Shown here in pieces: positions 41,676 through 53,717 of a stretch of DNA of 64,000 nucleotides. The stretch is from positions 1-64,000 of the forward strand of contig PCDI01000019.1 of the NCBI GenBank assembly GCA_002778195.1. Reading direction: 5' to 3'. A program made the translations under genes and the position numbers. How positions within the stretch are numbered: position 1 is the first letter of the stretch; every line of letters starts with the position of its first letter. The notes under the pieces are model-generated. The model was not told the DNA's origin and searched no databases. It was given only the letters and a program-made list of their open reading frames with translations. This stretch comes from Raffaelea ambrosiae (taxonomy: Eukaryota; Ascomycota; Sordariomycetes; Ophiostomatales; Ophiostomataceae).

Positions 41676-43053
41676 CTACCTTCTGTACGATTGCATTCTT
41701 GCATCCAAGTTGCTGGCTGCGTTTTGAAAATGGTTGTTCTCGGCCCGCAGCTGGGCATCCAAGTCTGCCGACGAATCCAAGGTTCCCAAGAGAATGATCT
41801 TCAGTGCCTGGTGGAACAGACGCAGGAACGACACAGAAATCAGCTCTGGGCCAGAATCCGTGCCAGACTGTCCGATATCGGCCGAGTCCAGGTGCAGATG
41901 CTCTTCCAGGCCAGCAAGCCACGATTCCAACGACTCGAGCAGAGACGCTTTTTGTAGCAGCAGCTGCCGCGCTTGCGTGGCGGAGCTGATACCCGACACG
42001 CGGTCGAGAAACTCCAGCATGGAACTGGCAATCCGGGTCAGCCTTGTCCGCATGTCGGGGGCAAGCGTGCGGAGACGGTGGAAGGCATCCGCGTCTTGCT
42101 GGTGCGGTGATGTCCCGTCCGTCCCGGGCTCGGAAAACTTGCACGGGGCCGCAAACATCTTGATAATGAAAGCATCCAGTAGGGGTACCTGGCCGTCGTG
42201 GGCCGCCGTCGCCAGCTTGTTTTCAGCGGCCATCCAGTAGGGCCTCGCCCTGTGCTCGCGCATAATGTCCAGCCCACGCACCATGTGCTGGACCATGGCG
42301 GCGTAGTGGCCCTGCACCTGCTCGATACTGATGAAAATCTGGCAGCAGAGCAGGGCCGACGAGAGCCTGCTGGCACCCTGAGTCGACAGGTTGGAAACGA
42401 GGCCCTTGAGCGCCATGGAGTACTGCTGCAGGCCATGCTTGTATACGCTGCCTACATGAAATATATCGCTGGGGTCCAGCTGTGCCACCGACGAGACCGA
42501 CCCGGTATCGTCCACAGCGGCTTCGAAATGGCCCCGAAGGGCTCGCAGGGACGCCAGGGCGTGTCGGATGGGCGGATCGTTCCGGCTGGCCAGGAGAATG
42601 TGCCGCGCTTCCTGGTCGCAGCCGAGCTCCACATCGAATACGGTCTTGGTGGAGAAGCAGCGGGCGAGGATGCGGACCTCCTGGGGAGTGATCTCCGCCG
42701 AGGCCAGCTGGGTGGGCTGTGCGGTGTCTGGCAGGGACTGGCCAGCAGCACAGATTCTGCCCTGGCTCAGTTGGCGGCCGCCTGATTGGCTAGCAGCAAC
42801 ATTCTTAACGGTGACCACTCTGAACGGCGACGCGTAACCGTCGCACGTCCGGCCCGTGTCGACACATCTCCGGCAAAATGGCTTGGCCTCGTCACATTTG
42901 ACCTTTCTGACCCTGTGCTATAGTGAGCCTTTGAATCCAAAGGGGGAATTAAAAAAAAAAAAAGGCTGAGACTGACCGGCAGGTTGCACAACCCGTCTTC
43001 ACCTTGGTGGTTCTCGTGCCTTGGGTTCGTTTGTGGCTGGCAAGGTTGGCCAT
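41676..43053 (-). CDS. Zn(II)2Cys6 fungal transcription factor
   Basis: Nuclear regulator of 437 aa from two exons, 43053-42977 and 42912-41676. The zinc cluster is C-x2-C-x6-C-x6-C-x2-C-x6-C, split by the intron between the second and third Cys (TGCATC, then RVRKVKCDEAKPFCRRC), preceded by the basic run HKRTQGTRTTKVK. The rest is a helical fungal-specific domain (Fungal_trans_2-like) with LLCCQIFISIEQVQGHYAAM. It carries no repeats, unlike the regulator at 17212. It is convergent with the GST gene (232 bases apart), so it might control neighbouring detoxification genes, but that is a guess. Start chosen as the first ATG before the zinc cluster. Confidence 0.85.
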
Positions 43054-43775
43054 CGTTGCTGAGATAAGGAGAGAAGGATGAATGTTGTCATAGGAACTTT
43101 GTTGACATGTGGGGCGATTTTGAGCCTGGAAACCATGCCGAGCCTAAATCAGTAAGACAGCCTCGCCGGGCATCTTCCGCCTCCGTGGAAGTTGCACATA
43201 CGGCGATGGGAACCGCGGAATGGAAGGCACCGCCAAAAGAGCGAACCCCGCAAAACCAGCACTACCCATGTCTGACAGAATCCCGCAACGCTCCTGCCGT
43301 TTTAAGCAACAACCGTTAGGACCCCGCTAAGGTGAAAAGTCCCGAAGGCCGAGACAGAGCCCGCAGAGCCCTGGAGACCCTGAAACCCGCCTGTAAGAAG
43401 CACCCCGAACGGCCAATCAGACAGCCCACTTTAGTCAGATGGGCGCCATCGGTCGTGACATATCAGCCGCGCGATGTCAGAAAGCGCCCCCCAAAGTCGT
43501 ACCATTTGCCCGTGACTTGGGCCCAGTCTGGCCACTGGCCCGGCAGCGGCATGACGCAGGGCCAGCTGTCGCTGTCTTATCTAGCTAGCAGCAGTAGTTT
43601 CCGAATGGTGTTGCCAGTGTCCAAATTTGTGCTCCTCGCTTCCCCTCTGCTCGTAATCTCTCTGCATCACAACATGAGGGTTTCTTCCTTGTTTTCCTCC
43701 GTGTCATCCTCGCCCTATTTTTTCCTGAACAGACTCCTGGTTTCGTCTCTTCTTCTCCACACGCTCTTCGTCACC
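43054..43775. promoter_or_regulatory. Divergent spacer between regulator and hemerythrin gene
   Basis: 722 bases with no gene. The right part is pyrimidine-rich, as usual just before a fungal start codon. One TTATCT (GATA complement) occurs near 43577. Confidence 0.5.
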
Positions 43776-44894
43776 ATGACTGCTGCTGTCGCCAGTCCGG
43801 GCTCGCCGTTGCCCTGGGCCGACACGCCCATGTCGCTGGTCACCACGCCGCAGCATCAGACGAACAAGGTAGCTAGTAGCTCCGCCGTTGGACGTGAAGA
43901 GATCTTCCTAACATTTCCCAGACCGACATCTTCACTACCGGCGCCACGCACATGTGCCTCCTGCACAACGCCATCCTGCGCGGCTACAACACCATCTACC
44001 ACCAGGCGGCGCTCATCCAGGATGCGGACAAGGCCGACTTTATCGGCTACTGTCTGACGTGGTTCAAGTTTGTCAAGTCGCACCACGACGATGAGGAGGA
44101 GGTGTTGTTTCCCAAGGTGGAGGAGATTCTCAAGGACAAGAATGTCTGGGGACAGACGCACGAAGAGCATGGTAAATGATCCTTCTCTCGTTTATTTATC
44201 TTTTTTTTTTCTCGCTTCGCTCGTTTCTCTTTCTTCTTCCTTTCTTTTCCCTCGCTTCGCTGGTTTCTCTTCCTTTCTTTTTCCTCGCTTCGCTGGTTTC
44301 TCTTCCTTTCTTTCTTCTCGCTTCGCTCGTTTCTCTTCCTTGTTCCTGCTTCTTCTTCCCTTCTCTGACAACCCAGAATCCTTCCTCAAAGGCCTCGGTG
44401 AGTTCCACGACTACCTCGCCAACCTCAAGTCTCCCACCGACTTCTCGGGCACCAAGCTCCTCGAAATTATGGCCACCTTTGAGCAGAATTTTGTCCACCA
44501 CTTCCACTCCGAAATCGCCACGATTTCTGCCCTCGCCGACCACCCCAACGCACCGCCGCCCGACTCGGAAGAAGCTGTCGCTGCCGGCGCCGTCTTCAAG
44601 ACCTGGGGCAAGGCCACCGTCACCAAGGCCGGCACCTGGGACGTCGTGCCCTTCTTCCTCATGAACCTCGACCGCTCGCCCGACTACGAGGACGGCCGGT
44701 GGGCCAACTGGCCGCCCATGCCGGCGCCGATCCGCTGGGGCCTGACCAACATTGCCGGGTCGTGGTACGGCAGCTGGTGGCGGTTTTCGAGCTGTGATGC
44801 GACCGGACTGCCGCAGACATTGTATGCTCTGAGGAGTGAGGCGGAACCCGAGGCCAAGCCCGAGGCCAAGCTCGAGGCCAAGGCTGAGCTATAG
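43776..44894 (+). CDS. Hemerythrin-like (HHE) domain protein
   Basis: A 286-aa protein with a diiron-type four-helix HHE domain, known in fungi for roles in iron, oxygen or nitric-oxide responses; the exact role is unknown. Three exons: 43776-43868, 43922-44171 and 44377-44894. Metal-ligand candidates are His in THMCLLHNAIL, the KSHHDDEEEVLFPKVEE helix and FVHHFHSEI. The C-terminal part (TWDVVPFFLMNLDRSPDYEDG, GSWYGSWWRFSSCD) is a fungal extension ending in an Ala/Glu/Lys tail made of EAKPEAKLEAK repeats. Intron 2 carries four CTCGCTTCGCT units. Start chosen at the last ATG before the conserved region, in a CACC context; the frame stays open upstream without any family similarity. Confidence 0.85.
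44211..44328 (+). repeat. Intronic minisatellite of CTCGCTTCGCTC units
   Basis: Four units in intron 2 of the hemerythrin-like gene: exact CTCGCTTCGCTC at 44211-44222 and 44317-44328, and two variants ending CTGG at about 44251 and 44284. They are joined by TTTCTCTTCCTTTCTTT spacers. Confidence 0.9.
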
Positions 44895-45537
44895 GGGCGG
44901 GTGGGAAGCGGAGTTGTAGGCGTGAACCTCTTCCATTTGGGTCTTGCTATTCTGGTCGACTGTGTATTCATCTGTAATGCGTCCATGCCTGGATGCTGGT
45001 TATATCTTTCTCATGTCTGCTGTCACGTCTGTTTTTTGGGTCGTTTTGATGTCTCGTATGGGTCACACGGGATGGGGAGGTGACTGGCCATGCGTGCTGT
45101 GCACTTCTGCCAGATTGTCCCGCGGCAGGTCTGCGGTGTTAGCATTGCAAATTGACGATCGCCGCCTTGTTGCTTCCCTCTTTCGAAGATGAGCCTTGCC
45201 GTCTGTCTCTGTTTCATGATCTGCCCAGCCTGGTGCTTCTATCAGTTCTATCCGTTCTATCTGGACCCACTAAAAAGTTGCCTACGACAGCTCTGGGGCC
45301 AATCAGCACCCGGCCTGTTGCCTGACGTCGAAAGGCCTAGAAACTTAGCTGTTGACCCCACATCTCTTTGGCAGGCCATCAAAGTTGATATTTCTAGCTT
45401 CCTTCCGTCACGCCTCTCTCGACTGCAGCTTCACGACAACCCCAGCGGACCGACGACCCAGACAGACGACATTGCAAACCACCTCTTTATCTTTCTCCAA
45501 TCCATCCTTCTACACAAAACACATAAAATCAGAAGAC
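44895..45537. other. Intergenic spacer upstream of STI1
   Basis: 643 bases, no gene seen. It ends in an A-rich leader before ATG 45538. No convincing heat-shock element array (nGAAn) was seen by eye. Confidence 0.5.
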
Positions 45538-47588
45538 ATGCCGACTTCGGACGAGCTCAAAGCTCTCGGCAACAAGGCCATTGCGGCCAAGAACTATGAC
45601 GAGGCTATGTAAGACAGACCAGACAGACTGGAAACGAGATCCCCCCCCAAAGACACAATGAGACGCACACTCCGAATGCTAACTCCCCTCCCAGTGAAAA
45701 GTTCACAGAGGCCATCGCCATCGACCCCTCCAACCACATCCTCTACTCCAACCGCTCGGCCGCCTTCGCCTCCAAGAAGGACTGGGCCCATGCCCTTGAG
45801 GATGCCGAGAAGACCACCACTCTCAAGCCCGACTGGCCCAAGGGCTGGAGCCGCAAGGGAGCTGCTCTCTTTGGCAAGCGCGATCTCGTCGCCGCCTACG
45901 ACGCCTACACCGAGGGCCTCAAGATCGACCCCAACAACGCCGGCATGAAGAACGACCTGGCCGCTGTCGACCGCGCCATGGACGCCGAGCTCAACCGCGA
46001 CGGCGGGCCCAGCGGCCCGGGCGGCGCCTACGGCGACCCGACCAGCCAGCTGGCCAACATGTTCAGCGACCCCAACATCCTGCAGAAGCTGGCCGCCAAC
46101 CCCAAGACCAGCTCGTTCCTGGCCGACCCGTCGTTTGTCGCCAACCTGCAGAAGATCCAGAAGAACCCCCAGGACGGCGCCGCCATCTTCAGCGACCCCC
46201 GCATGATCCAGGTCATGGGCGTTCTCATGGGCATCGACCTCGACATGGCCGGTGCTCCGCCAGGCGGTGCCGGTGCTGCTGGCGCCGGTGGCGCTGCTGG
46301 CGGCGCCTCGGCCCGCGAGGTCGAGGAGGAGGTCGAGATGCCCAACGTCCCGCCCCATGCCCCCGGCACCACCACGGCCTCGGCGAGCGCCCCCAAGGCC
46401 GAGCCGGAGCCGAGAGTCGTGGAAGAGGTGGAGGAAGTAGACGAGGAGGAGGACGAGGAGGCCAAGGCCAAGAAGGAGGCCAAGGAAAAGGCCGACAAGG
46501 AGAAGGCGCTGGGCACGGAGAACTACAAGAAGCGCCAGTTTGACGCGGCCATTGCGCACTACGCGGCGGCGTGGGAGCTGCACAAGGACATCACCTACCT
46601 CAACAACCTGGGCGCCGCCTACTTTGAAAAGGGCGACTACCAGGCCTGCATCGATGCCTGCACCAAGGCCGTCGAGGAGGGCCGCGCCATGTTTGCCGAC
46701 TTCAAGATGATTGCCAAGTCGTACGCCCGCATCGGCACCGCCAACGAGAAGCTGGGCAACCTGGACGCCGCCATTGAGCACTACAACATGTCGCTGCGCG
46801 AGCAGCGCACGCCCGACGTGGTCAACAAGCTGCGCCAGGTCGAGCGCCGGCGCATCGAGGAGGCGCGGGTGGCCTACATCGACCCGGCCAAGGCCGAGGA
46901 GGCCCGCGAGCTGGGCAACCGCAAGTTCAAGGAGACCGACTGGCCCGGCGCCGTGGCCGCCTACTCGGAGATGATCAAGCGCGCGCCCGACGACCCGCGC
47001 GGCTACAGCAACCGCGCCGCCGCGTTCATCAAGCTGCTCGAGTTCCCGAGCGCGCTCGACGACTGCGCGCTGGCCATCAAGAAGGACCCCCAGTTTGTGC
47101 GCGCGTATCTGCGCAAGGCGCAGGCGTACCTGGGCATGCGCAAGTACAGCGAGTGCGTGGACGTGTGCACCGAGGCCGAGAAGGTCGACCAGCAGTACCA
47201 CAACGGCGCCAACGCGCGCGAGATTGAGCAGCAGCAGCAAAAGGCATTTGCCGCCATGTACACGACCCGGGAGAACGAGACGGAGGAGCAGGCGCGCGAG
47301 CGGATCATGCGCGACCCAGAGGTGCGTGCCGATTTTTTTTGGGGGGGGGGACCCTTTTAGGCCCTTTTCCCTTTTCCCTTTTCCCTGTTGGCCTTTTCTT
47401 TTCCTCTTTCCATTCCCCGCTAACTTTTCCCCCAGATTATGGGCATCATGCAAGACCCCGTCATGCAGGCCATCCTGCAGCAGGCACAGACCGACCCGGC
47501 CGCGCTGGCCGAGCACATGAAGAACACGCAGGTGCGGTCCAAGATCCAGAAGCTGATTGCCGCGGGTGTGATCCGGGTCGGGCGGTAA
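45538..47588 (+). CDS. STI1: Hsp70-Hsp90 organizing co-chaperone Sti1/Hop
   Basis: Cytosolic adaptor that holds Hsp70 and Hsp90 through TPR domains. 616 aa from three exons: 45538-45608, 45695-47321 and 47436-47588. The order is TPR1 (ELKALGNKAIAAKNYDEAI, about 5-110), a DP1 aspartate-proline domain (NMFSDPNILQKLAANPKT), an acidic/Lys linker (VEEVEEVDEEEDEEA), then TPR2A and TPR2B (ALGTENYKKRQFDAAI; ELGNRKFKETDWPGAV) and DP2 in the last exon (IMGIMQDPVMQAILQQA). This is the canonical Sti1 layout and the usual fungal length or slightly above. A Gly/Ala-rich insert sits after DP1. It is convergent with HMG-CoA reductase. Confidence 0.95.
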
Positions 47589-48294
47589 AGAGAGAAGGAA
47601 AGAGGGAAGGAAAGGGGGGGAGCAAGAAGGAAGACACTCAAAAGAGAGATGAAAAAAGGAACATATATTTAGGACAGACGAAGGGAAGGGTCAATATTCC
47701 AAGGGCAGACAAAAAAAGAGACTAAAACCCCCAGAAAAAAAAACGAAAACGAAATCATTCCGTATTGGCATTTCGTTGACAGGCGTACGATAGCGGCATC
47801 TAATTCATATTATATCAAATCGTAAACTGGACAGAAGGTGCCGCAAGACAAGGATAGGGGACGTTACCCTTCAGCCATCAAGACGACTTTGACAAAGACT
47901 CGGGACATTCTCACCATTCAGACCAACGTAGACACCGAAACCGTTCTTCCACATTTTCAGTCTTCATTCGTCTCGACGCAGAAACAATTGTATATTCTAA
48001 ATGACGAAAAAAAAAGAAAAAAAAAAGACGAAAGCTTCTATTTGACAAAGTTTTGACCATGATCAATGCAATGCAAGAGAGAGGGGAAAAAAAGATGTAC
48101 AGAGGGCATGGCCATGCGTAGTGATGCAAAACTTGGCTCTATCAACTCATGCAGATGGGCAATTTTGCTTGCCCACTTGTTTATGCTCATCCTCTCTTCT
48201 TCTTTTTCTTTTATGTTTGTTTTTGTTCTTTTGTGGGTTTTCTGAAGTGCTTGCTGTCTTATCACGTCTTCTTCGTCTGCCTCTTTCCGAGTTC
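47589..48294. other. Convergent 3' spacer between STI1 and HMG-CoA reductase
   Basis: 706 bases, AT-richer than its neighbours, with A and T tracts fitting the 3' ends of both transcripts. No gene seen. Confidence 0.55.
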
Positions 48295-51200
48295 CTATCT
48301 CCTCGACCGCTCCACGGCTGCCGGGCTCAATGGCACGCTCGAGGCACTGCTCGTCATCGCCAGAGTGGACGGCGTGGCCGTTCCGGAGGGCGCCGGGGTG
48401 GTGGTGCGTGTCGGCGGGGCCGAGCGGTTGTGGGCCATGTGAGCCTTGACGAGGTGGCCTGCGGCGAGGGCAGAGCACAGAGACAGCTCGCCGGCGAGGG
48501 TGGCGGCGGCGATGATGCGGGCGAGGCGGCGGGCGTTTTCGCCGGGGTTAGGGTGAGGGCCGCGGACGCCGAGCATGTCGAGCATGGCGGCCTGGGGTTC
48601 GAGCATGGTGCCGCCGCCGAGGGTGCCGACTTCGATGGAGGGCATGGAGACGGAGATTTGGAGGGAGCCGCGTAGGCTGTCATTGTTAGCCAAACGAACG
48701 GAAAGAACGAAACGAGCGAAGCGCGTGAGGTGAGTAAGGTGGCTCAAACGAGGAGCAAAGGGAAAATCGAGCGAAGCGAGGATACAAAAACAAGGGAAAT
48801 CGAGCGAAGCGAGGATACAAAAAAACTTACTTTTTCATAATGGTGATGCAGTTGGAGCTCTCGATGACCTGGGCCGGGTCCTGGCCGGTGGCAATGAAGA
48901 TGGCAGCGACAATGTTGGCGGCATGGGCATTGAAGCCGCCGATGGCGCCGGCCATGGCGGAGCCGATAAAGTTCTTGGCGACGTTGAGCTCGACGAGGGA
49001 GTCGACGTCGCTCTTGAGCACGGACTCGACGACGTGGGCGGGGATGATAGCCTCGGCGACAACGCTCTTGCCGCGGCCGTCGATCCAGTTGATGGCGGCG
49101 GCCTTCTTGTCGATGCAGTAGTTGCCGCTGACGGAGATGATGTTCATGTCGTCGAAGCCGGCCTCGTTGGCCATGACGTTGAGCGCGTGCTCGACACCCT
49201 TGGAGATCATGTTCATGCCCATGGCGTCGCCGGTGGTCGTCTTGAAGCGGATGTACAGGTTGGTGCCGGCCAGCGCCGTCTTCATGTGCTCGAGCCGGGC
49301 AAAGCGGCTGGTCGAGTTGAAGGCCTTGGCCATGACGGCCTGGCCGGTGGGCGAGTCCAGCCACATCTTGGCCGCGCCGGCGCGCTCGACCGTCTCGAAG
49401 CTCAGGCAGGGCCCGCGCGTCATGCCGTCGCCCGTCAGCACCGTGACGGCACCGCCGCCGAAATTGATGGCCTTGCAGCCGCGGCTGGTGCTGGCCACCA
49501 GCACGCCCTCGGTCGTGGCCATGGGGATGAAGTAGCTCTGGCCGTCGATGACAATGGGGCCGGCCACGCCGACGGGCACGGGTGTGTAGCCGATGACGTT
49601 CTCGCAGCACTGGCCAAAGACCTGGGCCCAGTTGTAGTGCTCGTACGGCAGCTCAGACTCGTCGAGCAGGCCGGTCAGCTCGGCGGTGGCCTTGGTGCGG
49701 GCGATGATGGAGCGGCGGATCTTGACGGCGCGGGTGTAGTCCTTGAGCATCTTTTCGAGGGCGTAGCCGGGGATCTTGCCCTTGAGCGACAGGAACACGA
49801 CCTCCTCGTCGGTCATCTCGTGTGTGCGGCCCTCCTTGAGCATCTTCTCGAGGTCGGCAGGGGTGCGTTGCGCGACAGCGCCAGCAGAAGAAGAAGAAGA
49901 AGCCTGCAGCGAGGACGCCGAGGGGGACTCTTCGAGCGCTCCCTTCTCGAGACGAATCCGGGACGCCGACTTGGGCAGCGGGCGCATCGACAGCAGCTCG
50001 CTCTCGTCGTCGGTCAGGGCGGGGGTGAGCGGCTTGGAGGGCGGGGCGGGGGGCATAAACTCGCCGAGGGGCAGCGTTGCAGACGCGGTATCGTTGAACA
50101 TCTGGGCCAGGGCGAGCTCGCGGCGGTCGATGGTGTGCTCCGGGAGGTTGGGGTCCTTGATGCCCCAGCGGGCCGCGTTAAACAGATAGCCGTTGAGGGC
50201 GACGCTGAGGGCCAGGGCGACGACAATCCACTTGGACAGGACGGGGTCCTCGAGGCTCTTGAGGATGCCGCCGACCATGCGGCCGCCGACGCTGCTGTAG
50301 CCGTTGTTGCTGCCGCTGCCGCTCCCGTAGGGCGCGCTTCCGCCTCCTCCTCCTCCCAGGTGGTGGGGGGCACGCGGGGACGGCAGGCCGTAGTGGACGG
50401 AGGGGAACTCGAGCTCGTACTTGATCGGGGTGAGGATGGTGACAATGGTCTCGTGGTTGTGCTCCTTGGCCGAGGCCAGCAGGACGTCGAGGCCGCTGCC
50501 GGCGACCTTGAAGGGGTCGACGGGGGGCGAGGCGACGACGCCGCCCAGGCCGCCGAGGCCGCCGGCCAGGGACGCGATGCCGGACAGGTGGGACAGTGAC
50601 TCGGCGCTGCGGAAGGGCAGGGTGCACAGGTTCAGGGCATTGATAATGAGGAAGCCGGACACCATGAGCAGCTTGAACTTGGGCACGCTGGTGCTCTGGA
50701 TCTGGCGGCCAAAGATGGAGGTGGTGGGGTCGCCGCGGCCGTCGACGCGCGGCCAGTCGTTCTTGGTCGCGACCTTCTCGGCGATGCGGCGGCTGACGCC
50801 GTCGTCCTCGAGGGCCTTGCGCATCTCGACGTGGCGGCGGATGCGGTTGATCTCGAGCTTGATGCAGAGGATGGCCGTGTAGAAGGTGAAGAGGAGGATG
50901 CCGTCGAAGAGGAGGATCCAGGCCGCCAGGAAGCAGAACTGCTGCAGGCCGCCCTGGACGCCCGAGGCGGCGCCGATGATGAGGATCAGGATCTCGATGG
51001 CGTAGTCGCAGACAATGTCGAAGCCCTTCTCCTTGATGGCCATCTGGATGGCGTACTGGATGACGCTGGGGTAGCCCGCGGCGGCGGCGGCGGCGGCCGG
51101 GACCGCCGGCTTCTTCTTCTTGTCTCCGGAGCTGCTGGCCCCCGCCAATGACCGCTCCATATTGCGGCGGTGCTCGAGCGCGTGCGACAGCACGGCCTTG

Positions 51201-52267
51201 GTGAGGACAATGTTCTTCTCGAAGCCAATGGTCACGACGAGGAAGGGCAGGCCCTCGGACAGCAGGACCATGCTGACGGGCACGCCGAGCTTGGTGGTGA
51301 CAATCAGGCCGAACAGAAAGGCAAAGACGGACGAGAAGAGCACGCTGGTGCCGAGCCAGAAGTTGGAGCCCAGGCGGCGCATGGACAGAAACAGCGACAC
51401 GAACGTCAGGTGCATGGACAGGTAGCCGAGGGCCATGATGATGATGTCGAGGGTGTCGGCGTTCTTGATCAGGTCGATGAACTCGACCCAGCCGTTCTCC
51501 AGCCAGCGCACGATGCTCGAGCCGGTCTGCACGCCGGCGGCCTTCATGATCCACATCTTCTTCTCGCCACGGCGCTCCTCCTCGCGGGCATCCTCGCTGC
51601 CGTCAGCCACCTCGTTGGGGATCTCGCGCGCGGCCGCCGTGAAGGCCGCGGCCTCGTCGTACGGCACGGCAAAGGCCAGGGCGGTGTCCTGGGAGTAGGC
51701 CGAGAGCGGGTTCGCCGTCGACGGCAGGTGGTGGATGGAGATGTTCGCGGGGATCGGAATGGCGTGCAGCAGGGGCGCCGTCTTGGGGGCCTGGGCCGAC
51801 AGCGACTCGGGGAAGACAAAGGTGAGCAGAGCAAAGCGGTCGGCGGCGGGAGCAGCAGCAGCAGCGGCGGCGGCGGCGGCGGCGGCAGAAGCAGAGGCAG
51901 AAGCAGTGGACTCGCCATGGGCCGCCGAGACAGACACGGCCGGAGCAGCCTCCCAGGGCTGCCACTTCCAGCCGTTGTCGGCGCTGGTCCGCAGGCTGCG
52001 GCTGCCCTCGGCCAAGGACGACCAGTCGGCACGGCGGACGCTGATGGACGGGTCAAAGATGCTCTCTTCCAGCAGGCCGATGTACGTGGAGCTGGCGAGG
52101 ACGGCGACAATGACAATGGTGTGGATCGGGTGCGAGGAGGTCAGGCTGGACAGCATCTGCAGGACGGGGGTGATCTTCTTGTTGAACCAGGACGGAGCCG
52201 CATGCGAGGCCGGCTGCTCGCCGCGGAAGCGCGACGGCAAGAACGACGAGGCGATCGAGGACGCCAT
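48295..52267 (-). CDS. HMG1: 3-hydroxy-3-methylglutaryl-CoA reductase
   Basis: ER membrane enzyme that reduces HMG-CoA to mevalonate with two NADPH, the committed step to sterols. 1272 aa from exons 52267-48831 and 48676-48295. The N-terminal half is membrane-bound and holds a sterol-sensing domain (about residues 265-460; [32 protein letters not shown]). The catalytic domain starts near 890 ([16 protein letters not shown]), with [31 protein letters not shown] and, in exon 2, [15 protein letters not shown] and the HMAHNRS catalytic His. A Ser/Thr-rich tail of about 40 residues follows. The intron lies just after SSNCITIMK and carries two exact GAGCGAAGCGAG copies. Sterol feedback through the sensing domain is expected from the family. 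Confidence 0.95.
48711..48813 (+). repeat. GAGCGAAGCGAG motifs in the HMG-CoA reductase intron
   Basis: Exact copies at 48769-48780 and 48802-48813, and a variant GAGCGAAGCGCG at about 48714. The 3' copies are near-identical 33-bp units (AAATCGAGCGAAGCGAGGAT plus ACAAAAA). Confidence 0.9.
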
Positions 52268-53717
52268 GGTGGGAAGAGGATCTGGGTGTGGGCAGGCTGT
52301 GGGCAAGCTATTGGAAAGACATTGGCTGCTGTCGTCGAGGTTGTGTGTGCAAGACGTGCGCGTAGAAAGCCGTGAAGAAGTGGTGGAAACCAGCAGATTC
52401 TGTGGAGAAACGGGCAGAGGTTGGGTTAGCAACTTTTCTTGTTGGATTTGCTGGCAACTGGCAAATATGGAGTGGCCAGCAGCCCAGGCAGCACGCAAGC
52501 CAGGGACGCAGGTCGAGACGGGCAGCGCTGCACGACGCGTGGGCTCGTCCGGAGGGGGGAGAGGGGGGGGGGGGTTAAGTTGAGGCCGTCAGACGGATCA
52601 AATTAAGGAATTCTTACTAACAATCGGCGACGGGACGAAAGGAGAAGCCGACCTGGGAGGTGTGGACAGACAAGAGGGGGGAAAAGAAAAAAAGACAGCA
52701 AAATAAAAAAGAGAGAGTCGTCGAGTTGTGGCTGGCAGGGGTGCCAAAAGAGTGTCAGCCTGTCAGGGCGAGACCGAAGGAGAGCGTCGAAGATAAGTCG
52801 AACAAGGGGAGAAAGAGACGGTGAGAGATAAAATCCCCGAAAATGCAAGTGCCACTTTCAGGAAACACCCCAAAAACGGCCACCAGAAGGGGGGGTCTTC
52901 GTGTTCCCAGCAATTGGCGGTCTCCGTGCCGGTCGAGGGCGAATTGACCGAGTCGTCGGCCGAGCAGGCGTGCAGCGAAAGACGGGAAAAGGGGGAACGA
53001 GGGGATGGAGGGAACAATTGCTCGTGAAGAACAATCGGATCGTGAAGAACAATGGCAGCAAAGAGGAGGAGGAGGGCAGTTTTTTTTTTTTGCTGAAGAG
53101 CCAACAAAAATCGAATTAACTAAACATTAGTGCAATAAAATGAAAATACTACTATTACGGCGAAAAAAGCCGGCTGAGGGCCGGAAGCGCCTGCCGCTAG
53201 CCCAAGGGGGGGGGTGCCTTCCATTTTTCTTCTTGTTGGCGATCAAGGTACCGAGTCGGCCAATGGCAGCCAGGCCTGACGTAAGGGGTCCACAGCGTCG
53301 GCCAATGGGAGTGGGACACGGCAGATATCAACGCCCTGTTGCTTGCAGGACAGAAGGCAGCTGCGATAAGGCTTGGGTGCCTCGCTCTTGACGAGACATT
53401 GTACATGCCAACCAACGTGGCATGCTAGTCGTGTAAGGACTGGGCATCTGCCGAGAACAATCGAAGAGAAACGAAAGCGACAAGGAAACAGGACCAAGAG
53501 AGAAGAAGAAAGAGAACAGAAAGAAAGAAAGGAAAAGGAAAAAAAGAAAAAAGAAGCAAGAAACGTCAACGGCGAAACAGATCTCGACAGTCTCACAACA
53601 GATCCTCACAACAGCGTCTCGAAACAGATCCACAAAACAGATCGCCAACTCGCCAACGCGCCAACACACGACAGATAACGCCACCCAAACACCAAAACGG
53701 CGCAAACAGCCGAGACA
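52268..53717. promoter_or_regulatory. Divergent promoter region between HMG-CoA reductase and nicotinamidase
   Basis: About 1.45 kb with no supported gene. G-runs near 52552-52575, A-runs, and a purine-rich leader (53460-53560) before the nicotinamidase gene. I saw no site that I can assign to a sterol regulator. Confidence 0.5.

Noticed and set aside
45594..47516. 640-aa open frame on the minus strand
   Set aside because: Antisense shadow of STI1, whose TPR and DP domains are unmistakable on the plus strand.
48923..50599. 558-aa open frame on the plus strand
   Set aside because: Antisense shadow of the HMG-CoA reductase catalytic domain.
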